Of a stretch of DNA of 64,000 nt, positions 53,801 through 57,235 are shown piece by piece. The DNA lies in assembly GCA_037447655.1 (NCBI GenBank), contig JBBHKE010002970.1, forward strand, positions 1 to 64,000, given 5' to 3'. Origin of the DNA: Zygnema cylindricum (Eukaryota; Streptophyta; Zygnematophyceae; Zygnematales; Zygnemataceae). The notes under the pieces are model-generated. The model saw only the letters and a list, made by a program, of their open reading frames with translations. It did no database searches and had not been told where the DNA came from. How positions within the stretch are numbered: the first letter of the stretch is position 1; every line of letters starts with the position of its first letter. Both the position numbers and the translations under genes were made by a program.

Positions 53801-56071
53801 TTTAGGGAAGACCAACAAAAGATGTGAATGGATAGTGGACACCGAAGCCATTAGTTTTTTTTTTTTTTTTTAACTCTCACTGTTGGTTAGCTTTTACAGT
53901 ATTTGTACGTACTTTTGGTTTTCTAATTCTAGCCTTTAATGGTAGTGAACAATTTTCCTCTTCAATCAAGTTTTGTACTTTGATGGTTTAACCATCGCGT
54001 TTTTCATAATAAAGTCTTTCTTTTCTTTCATTAGTACAGTGTCCGTAGTTTTACGTACTTTTTAGGGTCATTGACTTTAGGGTTTTTCGGGTACATTTCG
54101 TATATTCCCGTATATATTAGCACAACTGCGCTACATTTACGTAGTGTCCGTGCATTTCCGTACTTTTTCGGATTATTTTACCTATTTAAGAAAAAAATTA
54201 GGATTTTTGGGTTATATTCCCGTACGTTCCCTTACATTTTAGTACAACTGCCGTAGTTTTTCCGTACTTTTAGGGTTTTTAGGGTACACTTTCTGTATAG
54301 TTTCGTACATTTCGGTAAATTTCCGTACTTTTTCAGATTTATTTTGGACTTTTTAAGGCCACATTTTCCGTTCATTTCAGTACATGTCGTAAATTTTCGT
54401 ACAAAACTGTACGATATTTAAGAAAATTATGAAATCTACGAATAAATATTGAAATCCGTATGAAATCTACGAATACTACGTAGTTTTCGCAAGAAAGTCG
54501 AAATCCGTAAGAATTGGACAACTATGCTACAAAGGCTATCGGCAACATTGTTCAGCTGATATTAATCCTAGTACTAGCTTTGGATCGATTGAGGTGTAGA
54601 GATGTAGATCCTTTGTGATCAATTACGAGAGAGGTGAAGATCCTTTGTGGTCAATTCAGAGGTGTTGAGGATCCTTAGTAACCCATTTGGATAATAGAGG
54701 TTCGCGTGTGATCACTATTGAGTGATCATTTAAGAGTGCAGAGAAAAGAGGGGAGAAGAATTGATGTAAAAGAGGCTTCAGCCAAAACATATAAATTCCC
54801 TTTTGGCCGATTGTCCCTTTTTATGAACGCTTTCGCTGCGTAATATTTTTTTGGTGAATATTTATTTGTGGAGAGTAATTTTTTATCGCTCCAACAATTT
54901 TGACCGTTTTTGCTCAATACTATAATGTGCTCAGTAAATAATTAAGAAGGTTAACACAAGACAATAACCCACTTCACATGCTTTTGGTATATAATCCACA
55001 GCCAGTCAGTCAAGTTGTTGTACTCCACTGGACCTCCAAGATAGACCGCCAAAAACAACATCATCATGCTTCCATTGTGATTTCGACTAAAGGAGTTGGT
55101 GAGGCATGAGTCGATTGAGTATGTAGAATATGCCCTCAGAACAGCAACTTTCATTCGATTAAGTCTCTCAATGTCATTTCCTCCTAACATCATCCATGTG
55201 GCTGATGGAGGAAAGCCTGCAAAACATGCACAGTTATAAGCATTGAAGCATGAGTAGTCCGCAGCACACATCTCTAAACAGTCCATATTGACAAAAAATA
55301 TCAGAAATTATATAGGGTCACTACACAATCAAAGTGCGCAGAAACGCACTAAAAACGAGCGGAACCTTATAAAACAAGACGTTCACTCACATCACATTCA
55401 CCATAACACATGCATTCGACCAATATCAATATATTTGGCGAATGTGTTTTCCTTTATAATGCCCTTTCTTCACTCTCACTTACTAAATCTGCAATGTAAA
55501 ATATAAAGGATTTAAAAAATCTAATATATCACACACGGCTCAATAGCCACCATGACTTTCTCTCAACACCACCAACTCTCCCTTTTGACACAAACACCAA
55601 ACGAGAAGACAAGTTCGCGCGACAACACAAATTCGCTAAGCAAACATATGTGTTGGATACGTGACGTGGTACCAAGTTTCATGTACGAAACAACATCTAT
55701 AATACTAACCGAAACATAGTTGGCACGAAATCCATACATGGACTGATTCGGCATGTCCCATACTGGGAAAAATTGAGCCATTCGGGCGACTTCGAGTGTG
55801 CCCATACCAGATTACACCCCGTGTTGAACCGGCATCCACGTGCCAATCCAACAATATCATCTATCAACAACTTCTATCCAAAGTGTAGTTACTTTCATTT
55901 CTTAAAATTTGTGCATAAATATTTCAAAAGAATAAATAATGCCAATCATATCGTACCTGAATAAGAAGGCTGTTTGTATGTGTTGGAGAATGACCATGGA
56001 GAATAACCACACAGATATGAAATAACAAAAATAAACCCAAACAAGCAAATTGTGGTTAGAAAGTAATACAT
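17662..56071 (-). CDS. Polycystin-2-like cation channel with LNR ectodomain, 19 exons
   Basis: Exons on the - strand, 5' to 3': 56071-55957, 55216-55024, 53556-53384, 53014-52907, 52228-52088, 51913-51764, 51510-51310, 45596-45455, 32821-32756, 31931-31709, 31193-30995, 30769-30472, 24068-23877, 23617-23437, 22994-22794, 22639-22469, 20919-20791, 18261-18190, 17826-17662. The total is 3,120 nt (1,039 residues) and every junction phase agrees. Layout: N-terminal hydrophobic helix (about 4-22), ectodomain with cupredoxin-like strand (about 175-196) and Notch/LNR repeat (about 306-336), polycystin/TOP domain (about 410-610), S2 (611-632), S3 (652-670), S4 (725-744) leading to RVLKMMHFQSRMG, S5 (765-788), pore with LLIGDNSF (about 808-815), S6 (827-857), then a charged C-terminus. 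TRP-family polycystins are Ca2+-permeable channels of cilia/flagella and endomembranes. No EF-hand is visible. Exon 1-3 and 8 choices are least certain. Confidence 0.85.
17957..18177. mobile_element. Foldback TA-type MITE, copy d, in polycystin intron 18
   Basis: Left end TATACCGTGAATCACTATTA, right end TAATAGCGATTCGCGGTGTA, with long complementary arms. It makes up 221 of the 363 nt of this intron and ends 12 bp from the exon-18 donor. Confidence 0.9.
18190..18261 (-). CDS. Polycystin exon 18
   Basis: Acceptor GGTTGCAG|GGT, donor GCCAAG|GTGAGT, phase 0 on both sides; 24 residues, GNAPAINPEGF to NYIGRPAK. Cytosolic linker between the two charged helices. Confidence 0.85.
18292..18436. repeat. 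Direct repeat, copy 1 (with 18942-19077)
   Basis: About 140 bp containing TAGATTTCCGTGAAATCC and GGATCGGGAGGTAGATTTCC shared nearly identically with 18942-19077. Its end corresponds to the 3' end of a minus-strand TRIM LTR, and a TA-type MITE terminus (TACACCGCGCATCG) abuts it at 18435. Confidence 0.8.
18437..18941. other. Truncated long TA-type MITE plus unknown sequence
   Basis: The left terminus at 18435 and the following TTAAGAATTTGAAAAT block match the left part of the complete element at 19142-19703. The expected right terminus is not found before the next repeat copy starts. Lies in polycystin intron 17. Confidence 0.5.
18942..19077. repeat. Direct repeat, copy 2
   Basis: Second copy of the 140-bp block at 18292. 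Here it continues uninterrupted into the tRNA-like part of a minus-strand TRIM LTR (GAGTCGGCCGGGATTCGAAC at about 19091). Confidence 0.8.
19045..19860 (-). mobile_element. Solo TRIM LTR split by a MITE insertion
   Basis: Minus-strand TRIM LTR pieces at about 19045-19141 and 19704-19860. The left piece holds the B-box side of the tRNA-like segment; the right piece holds the acceptor/A-box side (CCACTGTACCACC) and the LTR start (complement of TGTTGGAT...GCACGTGG). Rejoining across the MITE restores the order seen in other copies. Confidence 0.75.
19142..19703. mobile_element. Complete long TA-type MITE (562 bp) inside a TRIM LTR
   Basis: Termini TACACCGCCAATCGCTATTA and TAATAGCGATTGGCGGTGCA are inverted repeats of over 20 bp. 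The interior matches 1-535. The flanking host sequence is a TRIM LTR, so the empty site is known and the insertion point is a TA (right flank now CA), consistent with a Tc1/mariner-type target. Confidence 0.85.
20382..20596. mobile_element. Foldback TA-type MITE, copy e, in polycystin intron 17
   Basis: TACATCGTGAATCGCTATTA at the left and TAATAGCGATTCACGGTGTA at the right, with CTCCGTACACAATTGTCGG and its complement inside. No coding capacity. Confidence 0.9.
20791..20919 (-). CDS. Polycystin exon 17
   Basis: Acceptor TGTGTTTAG|CAGGCAGGC, donor CAGGAG|GTATTT, phase 0; 43 residues (YDHLREVAESAKNERCEQ, then ITKEEILDLVKRVIRRQE). Charged amphipathic helices of the cytosolic tail. The acceptor is a NAGNAG (TAGCAG), so one Gln could be included or skipped. 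Confidence 0.85.
20920..22468. other. Polycystin intron 16
   Basis: 1.55 kb, AT-rich, with a poly-A run at 21278-21299. No element termini or reading frame recognised. Confidence 0.5.
22469..22639 (-). CDS. Polycystin exon 16
   Basis: Acceptor TTTTGCAG|GAT, donor AAATTT|GTAAGTCC, phase 0; 57 residues directly after S6. Ends in a short proline run (RPPPPATP). Post-S6 cytosolic region; no EF-hand loop is visible. Confidence 0.9.
22794..22994 (-). CDS. Polycystin exon 15: pore and S6
   Basis: Acceptor CGCGCAG|TTT, donor ATAAAG|GTATAT, phase 0; 67 residues. FRSIPMSMNAMLNLLIGDNS is the pore helix and filter (human PKD2 has ILGD at this place), followed by S6, FYWSFIFIVYLLGLNLLIAI, and the VDAY motif that ends S6 in polycystins. 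Confidence 0.95.
23437..23617 (-). CDS. Polycystin exon 14: S4-S5 linker and S5
   Basis: Acceptor TTTACTGCAG|TAT. The donor is GAG|GCAAGT, a GC-AG intron, chosen because it is in phase and joins RTFSE to FRSIP exactly as the family requires. Contains RVLKMMHFQSRMGIITRT and S5, FFILFFIIFLCYSLYGHILL. Confidence 0.9.
23877..24068 (-). CDS. Polycystin exon 13: S3-S4 loop and S4 start
   Basis: Acceptor GGATGCAG|GAT, donor ACAAA|GTAAGT; 192 nt with a split codon at each end. Contains YIIYDLSPGKFFELL and NLIHARKTYFAFQAT, which reads into S4 (NILCMIF) of exon 14. Too short and too interrupted to show as a long open frame, but phase and family alignment fit on both sides. Confidence 0.85.
24487..24880 (+). 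mobile_element. LTR-X copy 1, one arm of an inverted pair
   Basis: GTGACGCTTCAGGAACCGCA to TGACGGTTTGAGTTGGACGT (24541-24697) is repeated in inverted orientation at 25351-25500, and in direct orientation, more diverged, at 28440-28620. The inner part 24698-24720 also pairs with 24850-24877. The inverted pair can form a hairpin with arms of about 180 bp. Confidence 0.7.
24886..25342. mobile_element. hAT-type non-autonomous element, 457 bp
   Basis: Terminal inverted repeats CAGAGGTCGCAA and TTGCGACCTCT. The flanking 8-bp direct duplication CCAGATAT (24878-24885 and 25343-25350) is perfect. An 8-bp duplication with a CAGAGG terminus is the hAT pattern. The interior is GGGTA/GACCGG-rich and non-coding. 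Same family as 46044-46797. Confidence 0.9.
25343..25540 (-). mobile_element. LTR-X copy, inverted arm
   Basis: Reverse complement of 24541-24697 with about 10% differences, broken from its inner part by the hAT insertion at 24886-25342. Confidence 0.75.
25600..25880 (+). repeat. LTR-Y segment, copy 1
   Basis: Matches 29912-30210 over most of its length: AGTTTGTGTTA-GTGTTA start, GAGTAGTGG, GTGAGTAATCA, and GTGAGTGATTA-ATGCTTCC. In both places it lies downstream of an LTR-X copy. X and Y may therefore be the two halves of one long LTR with different insertions between them, bracketing the copia body at 26155-27870. Confidence 0.6.
26927..26998 (+). other. tRNA-like cloverleaf in TRIM LTR (copy T1)
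   Basis: 72 nt: acceptor arms AAGCTGG/CCGGCTC, D arm GCAC/GTGC, anticodon stem TTGAC/GTCAA with loop AGCTTAA, B box TTCGAGCC. The T stem is partly mispaired. U33 is replaced by G, so a working tRNA is unlikely; an internal Pol III promoter remains possible. Confidence 0.75.
27273..27350 (+). other. tRNA-like cloverleaf in TRIM LTR2 (copy T2)
   Basis: Same segment as T1 with a 6-nt duplication in the D arm (CAGTGCCAGTGG). Anticodon stem TTGAC/GTCAA intact. Confidence 0.65.
28408..28900 (+). mobile_element. LTR-X copy 2
   Basis: Starts TGTTAAGATACATTGTCC and continues with AGTGACGTTTCAACTAAACG and GCGCGTCTACATGTGTATTG, matching 24505-24640. The start resembles those of the minus-strand LTRs at 32551 and 45277 (TGTTRGGGTACATTGTG-like). 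Probably the 3' LTR of copia remnant C. Confidence 0.6.
28920..29190 (-). repeat. LTR-like segment, minus orientation
   Basis: Contains GATCATTCGTGATCAATT and, in reverse, the AGCGGAAGC motif found in other LTRs here (32115, 47403 complement). Ends near a short CT run at 29163-29174. Boundaries not defined. Confidence 0.4.
29474..29769 (+). mobile_element. LTR-D copy 1
   Basis: Shares with 54590-54897 the blocks GATCCTTTGTGATCAATT, GATGTAAAAGA-GCTTC, CCAAAACATATA, CCCTTTTGGCC and GCTTCCGCTGTGTAAT. Probable solo LTR or TRIM; no coding. Confidence 0.65.
29912..30210 (+). repeat. LTR-Y segment, copy 2
   Basis: Second copy of 25600-25880. Ends about 260 bp below polycystin exon 12, inside intron 12. 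Confidence 0.6.
30472..30769 (-). CDS. Polycystin exon 12: end of TOP domain, S2, S3
   Basis: Acceptor CCCTTGCAG|CCT, donor CACCTG|GTATGT. 298 nt, split codons at both ends. YKQTFTLTKVKLTFQNGG is the last strand region of the polycystin domain; S2 is YIRLVLEFTILLFVAIAIIL; FVNGWNWLDIFSLSLMVYG is the conserved W-N-x-x-D start of S3. Confidence 0.95.
30995..31193 (-). CDS. Polycystin exon 11: TOP domain core
   Basis: Acceptor TTGTTTCAG|GGA, donor CCCTT|GTATGT. 66 codons plus one nt. ADGVFFDSLTRRTDFKLLTY is the family's hallmark (F-x-D-x-x-TR followed by a strand and the YN-like turn, here YTS). Confidence 0.93.
31709..31931 (-). CDS. Polycystin exon 10: TOP domain N-terminal half
   Basis: Acceptor ATATGCAG|GTT, donor ATAAAT|GTAGGT. 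223 nt. Contains DMCPRYP, WGFAPPFLPNSVLYNSTY and GVPYGFKPVEIN, matching the luminal part of algal polycystin domains. Several N-x-S/T sites fit an extracellular location. Confidence 0.88.
32060..32551 (-). mobile_element. Solo LTR, minus strand (LTR-E copy 1)
   Basis: On the - strand it starts TGTTAGGGTACATTGTGC at 32551, immediately preceded by a purine tract (GAGAGGAGGAA), as a 3' LTR would be. A related start lies at 45277. The far boundary is approximate. Confidence 0.55.
32756..32821 (-). CDS. Polycystin exon 9 (22 residues)
   Basis: Acceptor CTTGGGCAG|GGT, donor GGGAG|GTAAGT. 66 nt coding VLIGLLITQIRATDRGFC and KTG, the short motif (N/S-RV-x-x-G-x-LL-x-Q-x-R) that opens the polycystin domain in algal relatives. 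Found by phase: it needs one leading and two trailing nucleotides, and it has them. Confidence 0.85.
33313..33643. repeat. 331-bp repeat, copy 1
   Basis: Nearly identical to 39896-40229 (CTTTTAATGATAATTCATAC ... AGCAAATTAATCTTCC). It has no obvious terminal inverted repeats or TG/CA ends. Confidence 0.9.
34887..34958 (+). other. tRNA-like cloverleaf in TRIM-B LTR1 (best-preserved copy)
   Basis: 72 nt fold as: acceptor GAGCTGG/CCGGCTC (7 bp with one G-U), D stem GTAC/GTAC, anticodon stem TTCAC/GTGAA with 7-nt loop AGCTACA, variable AGGTC, T stem CCAGG/CCTGG with loop TTCAAAT. A box TGGTACAGTGG and B box GGTTCAAATCC match Pol III consensus. Positions 34-36 would read CTA; base 33 is G instead of U. 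Confidence 0.85.
35108..35164 (+). other. tRNA-like segment in TRIM-B LTR2, D arm deleted
   Basis: Same as 34887-34958 but missing 15 nt that include the A box. Anticodon and T arms are intact apart from one change (CCTTG). Confidence 0.75.
35495..35946 (+). mobile_element. 5' LTR of copia element A
   Basis: Starts TGTTAGGTTCATTGTG and ends CTTTCTTACCA (TG...CA). Two bases later the primer site TGGTATCGGAGC starts at 35949. No matching 3' LTR was found downstream, so the element is incomplete. Confidence 0.7.
36006..37306 (+). pseudogene. copia A gag (UBN2-type) with frameshift before zinc knuckles
   Basis: A start ATG at 36006 (MGGKKKKSTTTPSH) is followed by stops. The main gag frame (36392 onward) carries NGSNYQIWKKYIKA, AHECWKALEGQFEKG and DDAIKRYNIIVEQLSNNG, the UBN2 gag domain of copia elements. 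Near 37180 the frame shifts, and two intact CCHC zinc knuckles (CFRCNKAGHMSSSC and CHYCGKWGHISPLC) are in the neighbouring frame. Confidence 0.85.
37489..37722 (+). pseudogene. copia A protease
   Basis: EWIVDSGASHHVC holds the D-S-G-A active-site motif of the retropepsin, followed by a glycine-rich strand. Frame broken downstream. Confidence 0.85.
37795..38941 (+). pseudogene. copia A integrase, broken
   Basis: HHRMCHTSKQNLKRM (H-H of the zinc domain), KCDNCILSK (C-C), VHVDLCVDV, YIMVIVDDYSRFTWVYLL (catalytic D-D region), SNGIAERKN (catalytic E) and FVGYCSKE in three frames with a stop at 38286. Sequence stops matching copia after about 38941. The downstream partner is probably copia B. Confidence 0.88.
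38942..39895. other. Unknown insertion between copia A and the 331-bp repeat
   Basis: About 950 bp, GC-richer than its surroundings, with CGCG/CGTAC words (for example GCGATTTCGCG near 39374) and a CGCACGCACGCGAACACGCG run at about 39820-39850. No coding capacity recognised. Confidence 0.4.
39896..40229. repeat. 331-bp repeat, copy 2, fused to copia pol
   Basis: About 98% like 33313-33643. At 40230 it passes without a gap into copia B sequence (TTGTACGATCTGATGGAGTT) that corresponds to 37803 in copia A, so the junction is a recombination or truncation point. Confidence 0.9.
40230..43190 (+). pseudogene. copia B: integrase, reverse transcriptase and RNase H, many stops
   Basis: Integrase 40386-41288 (HHRMCHKSQQNLKRM, IMVIVDDYSRFTWVYLL, DNGGEFKAF, SGIFVGYSSKGSLYRVYD). 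RT 41701-42420 (KAIDAKWIFKTKL, CKGFQQVEGVDYSEIYAPVV, QMDVETTFLNGELEEEVYMK, SLYGLKQASRTWYLRL; the YVDD box is broken by a frameshift). RNase H 42590-43130 (GSLMYLSVGTRPDIAAAV, PTVALSSTEFEYMA). At least six frameshifts or stops. Same family as copia A. Confidence 0.9.
43281..43400 (-). repeat. tRNA-derived fragment after copia B
   Basis: On the - strand GGTTAGAGCTGACGGC then GGTTCGAGTCCTGCCGGAC resemble an A box and a B box of a tRNA, but stems pair poorly and no complete cloverleaf is found. It may belong to a SINE or to another LTR with a tRNA-like insert. Confidence 0.4.
43401..44849. other. Intron 8 remainder, no gene seen
   Basis: Overlapping open frames at 43440-43818 and 44125-44731 have no recognisable domain and no family support. 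Possibly LTR or gag debris. Confidence 0.35.
44850..45277 (-). mobile_element. LTR-like, minus strand (LTR-E copy 2)
   Basis: On the - strand starts TGTTGGAGTACATTGTGC at 45277, resembling 32551. Inner blocks (GCACTTTGG, GAGAGAAAACTTTGGC) are comparable. Boundaries approximate. Confidence 0.5.
45455..45596 (-). CDS. Polycystin exon 8
   Basis: Acceptor GAAACTGCAG|CTT, donor AGCAG|GTGCGC. 142 nt, phase-compatible with exon 7 (one nt left) and exon 9 (one nt needed). Encodes CCLGGAIGVDLEVPFVLTTY and LEADLTLSRDSTLTRRVG. Phase is the main support; the sequence itself is not a known domain. Confidence 0.65.
46044..46797. mobile_element. hAT-type non-autonomous element, 754 bp
   Basis: Ends CAGAGGTCGCAAA and TTTGCGACCTCTG are perfect inverted repeats. 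The flanking 8-bp duplication CTGTTGGG (46036-46043 and 46798-46805) is perfect. The interior shares the TTAACCGTTAACCGACCG and GAACGGATTCGG-type blocks with 24886-25342 in inverted orientation. No transposase. Confidence 0.93.
46287..46540 (+). repeat. Four tandem 62-65-bp units inside the hAT element
   Basis: Each unit reads TTGTCGCGTTCCCTAAGATT, GCGAAATGAATAG, ACTGTGTCAGATTTGCGACG with small changes; the fourth is the most diverged. Absent from the shorter relative at 24886. Confidence 0.9.
46806..47170 (+). mobile_element. LTR-X related segment, copy 3
   Basis: ATCGTTGAATCGCC, GCGAAGTGACGTTTGAATAA and the later GAAAGCGTGTGCGCCT correspond in order to blocks at 28445-28470 and 28785-28805. 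The hAT element inserted at its left edge. Confidence 0.55.
47286..47460 (+). repeat. LTR-D fragment (3' part)
   Basis: GATGTAAAGAGGCTTTGGCC, TTTTTGGCTGAA, GAGCTTCCGCTGTGATTA and GAGAGCACTATTTTTAGATC match the second half of 29474-29769 and 54590-54897. Confidence 0.55.
47461..49091. other. Polycystin intron 7, part without features
   Basis: No gene supported. Open frames at 48615-49009 (+) are short and unrecognised. Confidence 0.35.
49092..50060 (-). pseudogene. Ty1/copia remnant D (pre-integrase and integrase), minus strand
   Basis: From 50060 downwards on the - strand: VLYVPNFKTKL (the VLYVPxLxxNLLS motif after the protease), GNLVHKMMHEIGL, CHGCDMGKSH (integrase zinc C-C), ELMRSHVWGPM, YIFTFIDDYTRVTQTFLLRLKS (first catalytic Asp region). 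Stops at several places. Lies in intron 7, same strand as the gene. Confidence 0.8.
50061..51309. other. Polycystin intron 7, part next to exon 7
   Basis: No gene seen. A homopolymer CCCCCCCC/TTTTTTTT run is at 50302-50320. Confidence 0.4.
51310..51510 (-). CDS. Polycystin exon 7: Notch/LNR repeat
   Basis: Acceptor TTCTATGCAG|AGA, donor GATGGAG|GTGAGT. 66 codons. CSDDC, LSNGRCDEECNN and CSSDGGDC give the six-cysteine Lin-12/Notch repeat pattern with the Ca2+-ligand Asn/Asp residues (N of CNN, D of DGGDC). A second Cys-rich stretch (CGCPFDESGISSCPCP) follows. Confidence 0.9.
51764..51913 (-). CDS. Polycystin exon 6
   Basis: Acceptor GTCTTGCAG|AGT, donor AGCG|GTGAAA. 49 codons, YPSSPAGTFSFSFWFNEE to GYINFLPNS. 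Beta-rich ectodomain sequence with one N-glycosylation site (NET). No family recognised. Confidence 0.75.
52088..52228 (-). CDS. Polycystin exon 5
   Basis: Acceptor TCTATGCAG|AAA, donor CACTTG|GTAAGC. 46 codons (FGNTASYWYDSMGGERNVLS, CTPVNLMTPAC). Ectodomain, probably continuing the cupredoxin-like module begun in exon 4, though the usual copper Cys/His/Met pattern is not seen. Confidence 0.75.
52907..53014 (-). CDS. Polycystin exon 4: cupredoxin-like strand
   Basis: Acceptor TTTGTCCAG|CTG, donor TATCAG|GTTAAA. 35 codons. NVTVNDVVTWVWTDDNPHSL matches the V-x-V-G-D-x-V-x-W-x-W-x-D-D-x-P-H pattern of plastocyanin-like domains; the His would be the first copper ligand. The remaining ligands are not evident downstream, so copper binding is doubtful. 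Confidence 0.8.
53384..53556 (-). CDS. Polycystin exon 3
   Basis: Acceptor TTTTTACAG|TAT, donor AAACTG|GTGAGC. 57 codons (ITVGQDATDRLFDILVSAIG, LYTHFHKLNAPG, NPYYRSC). Reads like the second half of an SEA-like extracellular module, but I cannot assign it. Confidence 0.75.
53880..54500. repeat. Degenerate repeat rich in CCGTACTTTT and TTTAGGGTTTTT
   Basis: Loosely repeated units of roughly 60-140 bp built from TTCCGTACTTTT, TTTAGGGTTTTTCGGGTAC and CCCGTACATT words, in intron 2. TTTAGGG is the plant telomere unit, but here never in pure arrays. Confidence 0.5.
54590..54897 (+). mobile_element. LTR-D copy 3
   Basis: See 29474-29769: same order of blocks, including CCCTTTTGGCCGATTGTCCC. Lies in polycystin intron 2. 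Confidence 0.65.
55024..55216 (-). CDS. Polycystin exon 2
   Basis: Acceptor TGTTTTGCAG|GCT. The donor is placed at GTGGA|GTACAA because it is the one in phase with exon 3; the splice signal itself is mediocre and other GTs exist nearby. 63 codons (SATWMMLGGNDIERLNRM, VAVLRAYSTYSIDSC, NHNGSMMMLFLAVYLGG). Ectodomain, perhaps an SEA-like alpha/beta module. Confidence 0.65.
55330..55560 (-). repeat. LTR-like segment, minus orientation
   Basis: Shares the order GTTCACTCACATCACATTCACC, CCTTTATAATGCCC, TTCACTCTCACTTACT (in + orientation) loosely with 32130-32220. In polycystin intron 1, antisense boundaries unclear. Confidence 0.35.
55735..55855 (-). mobile_element. Solo TRIM LTR fragment
   Basis: GATTCGGCATGTCCCATACT, GGGAAAAATTGAGCCATTCG and ACCGGCATCCACGTGCCAAT match the two ends of the TRIM-A LTR on the - strand, with the tRNA-like middle deleted. 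Confidence 0.7.
55957..56071 (-). CDS. Polycystin exon 1: start and signal-anchor helix
   Basis: ATG at 56071-56069 is the first in-frame Met after an upstream in-frame TAG. MYYFLTTICLFGFIFVISYL is a hydrophobic helix, followed by CGYSPWSFSNTYKQPSYS. Donor TTCAG|GTACGA, phase 1, fits exon 2. Since S2-S6 are counted downstream, this helix must stay uncleaved as S1 if the usual six-helix topology holds. Confidence 0.7.
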
Positions 56072-56394
56072 GAAGTAAAAAATGGAGGGAACAAAGCATG
56101 AAAAGTTTGGCTAGCCCATGATCTACATGAAAGATAATAATTGTAAAGGCAATAAGTTTTCAACAGTAAAGAAAACGGAATATTTTAAAAGAAAGGGAAA
56201 AAAACGGCGAACAAAAGAAAATATATTTGATGATAAGTGATTATCATGTATGTGCGAGCTAGAAAGGATATCCATTTTCATGCAAGCACAAAATTATCAC
56301 TTTAATGTCATCAATCCTTCCACATTACAGTCAGTCACCATAACATCCACTTAAGAAACATGAAGTACAATTGTCTAAACTTCATTCAAGCATG

Positions 56395-56397
<3 letters not shown>

Positions 56398-56446
<49 letters not shown>
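56398..56446. repeat. (TA)24 microsatellite
   Basis: Uninterrupted TA dinucleotide run about 330 bp upstream of the polycystin start codon. Confidence 0.97.
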
Positions 56447-56451
<5 letters not shown>

Positions 56452-56679
56452 CAAAAGAAAAAGAGGTGAAACAAAGATAAAATGTTATATTTTCTGCCCA
56501 TCATGCCTTTACCTTCTACATTAAAATACTTCACACATGGGATTTTTTTACAATGAATTTAATAAAATATGTTAAAATAATGTAAAAATTGTCTAATGTA
56601 GCAATTAGTGACTTTTTATGAGTGCATAGATTTGTCTTTTTCCCCTACCCTCGTTCAAAATATTTTGCACATAACTTCA

Positions 56680-56880
56680 ATGTTAAAATTCCACAAATTT
56701 CGGTATTGGGCATGCACCACACTTGGGAAAAGTGAGCCGGCATGGGCTTGAACCTGAGACCTTTCCATGTAGGTGTGAATGCGCTAACAACTGTGCCACC
56801 AGCCCGATAATGTCTTCTAGCGGGTCCATGCTCATTTTTTTGAGTCATTTCGAGTGTGGGTGTTAGGCAACTTAATTTAT
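56680..56880 (-). mobile_element. Solo TRIM LTR upstream of the polycystin gene
   Basis: Same orientation as the gene, 0.6 kb upstream of its ATG. Carries a full-length tRNA-like segment at 56734-56805. Confidence 0.75.
56734..56805 (-). other. tRNA-like cloverleaf in solo TRIM LTR (copy T8)
   Basis: 72 nt on the - strand: GGGCTGG/CCGGCTC acceptor, GCAC/GCGC D stem, T-arm loop TTCAAGC. The anticodon stem is partly mismatched. Confidence 0.75.
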
Positions 56881-57159
56881 GTATTTATAGTCAAGGGTGC
56901 CACAAGGTGAAAAGGAAGAAGTGAGCCCCAATAGAAGCACAATTGTTCCTTCGGAATGTTCTAAACAAAGTTGCAATCTCCTTCTATGTTCTACAAAGGA
57001 ATCCTAATAAGAATGTACAAAACAGTTGATGAAATAAAAATAATGCTTCCAAAATTGCCATGAGTGATATGTGAGAGGTTCGTCGCGTCACGTCACGTCA
57101 CATACATTCGAGTCGATAACGTTTGTCGATATTGATGAATTGCCAAAGATCGCATAAAC

Positions 57160-57235
57160 CAACAGTGAGCGGACCACATTACACCCCGATATTGAACAAC
57201 AACCTCGTGCCAATTCAACATTCACACTAAGAATT
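57160..57235 (-). mobile_element. TRIM LTR 5' end fragment
   Basis: GGACCACATTACACCCCGAT and CGTGCCAATTCAACA are the complement of the TRIM LTR start. Confidence 0.6.

Noticed and set aside
53541-53873. 110-codon + strand frame with EWIVDTEAIS resembling a copia protease start
   Set aside because: Only one short resemblance, no flanking gag or integrase sequence; it overlaps polycystin exon 3 on the other strand.
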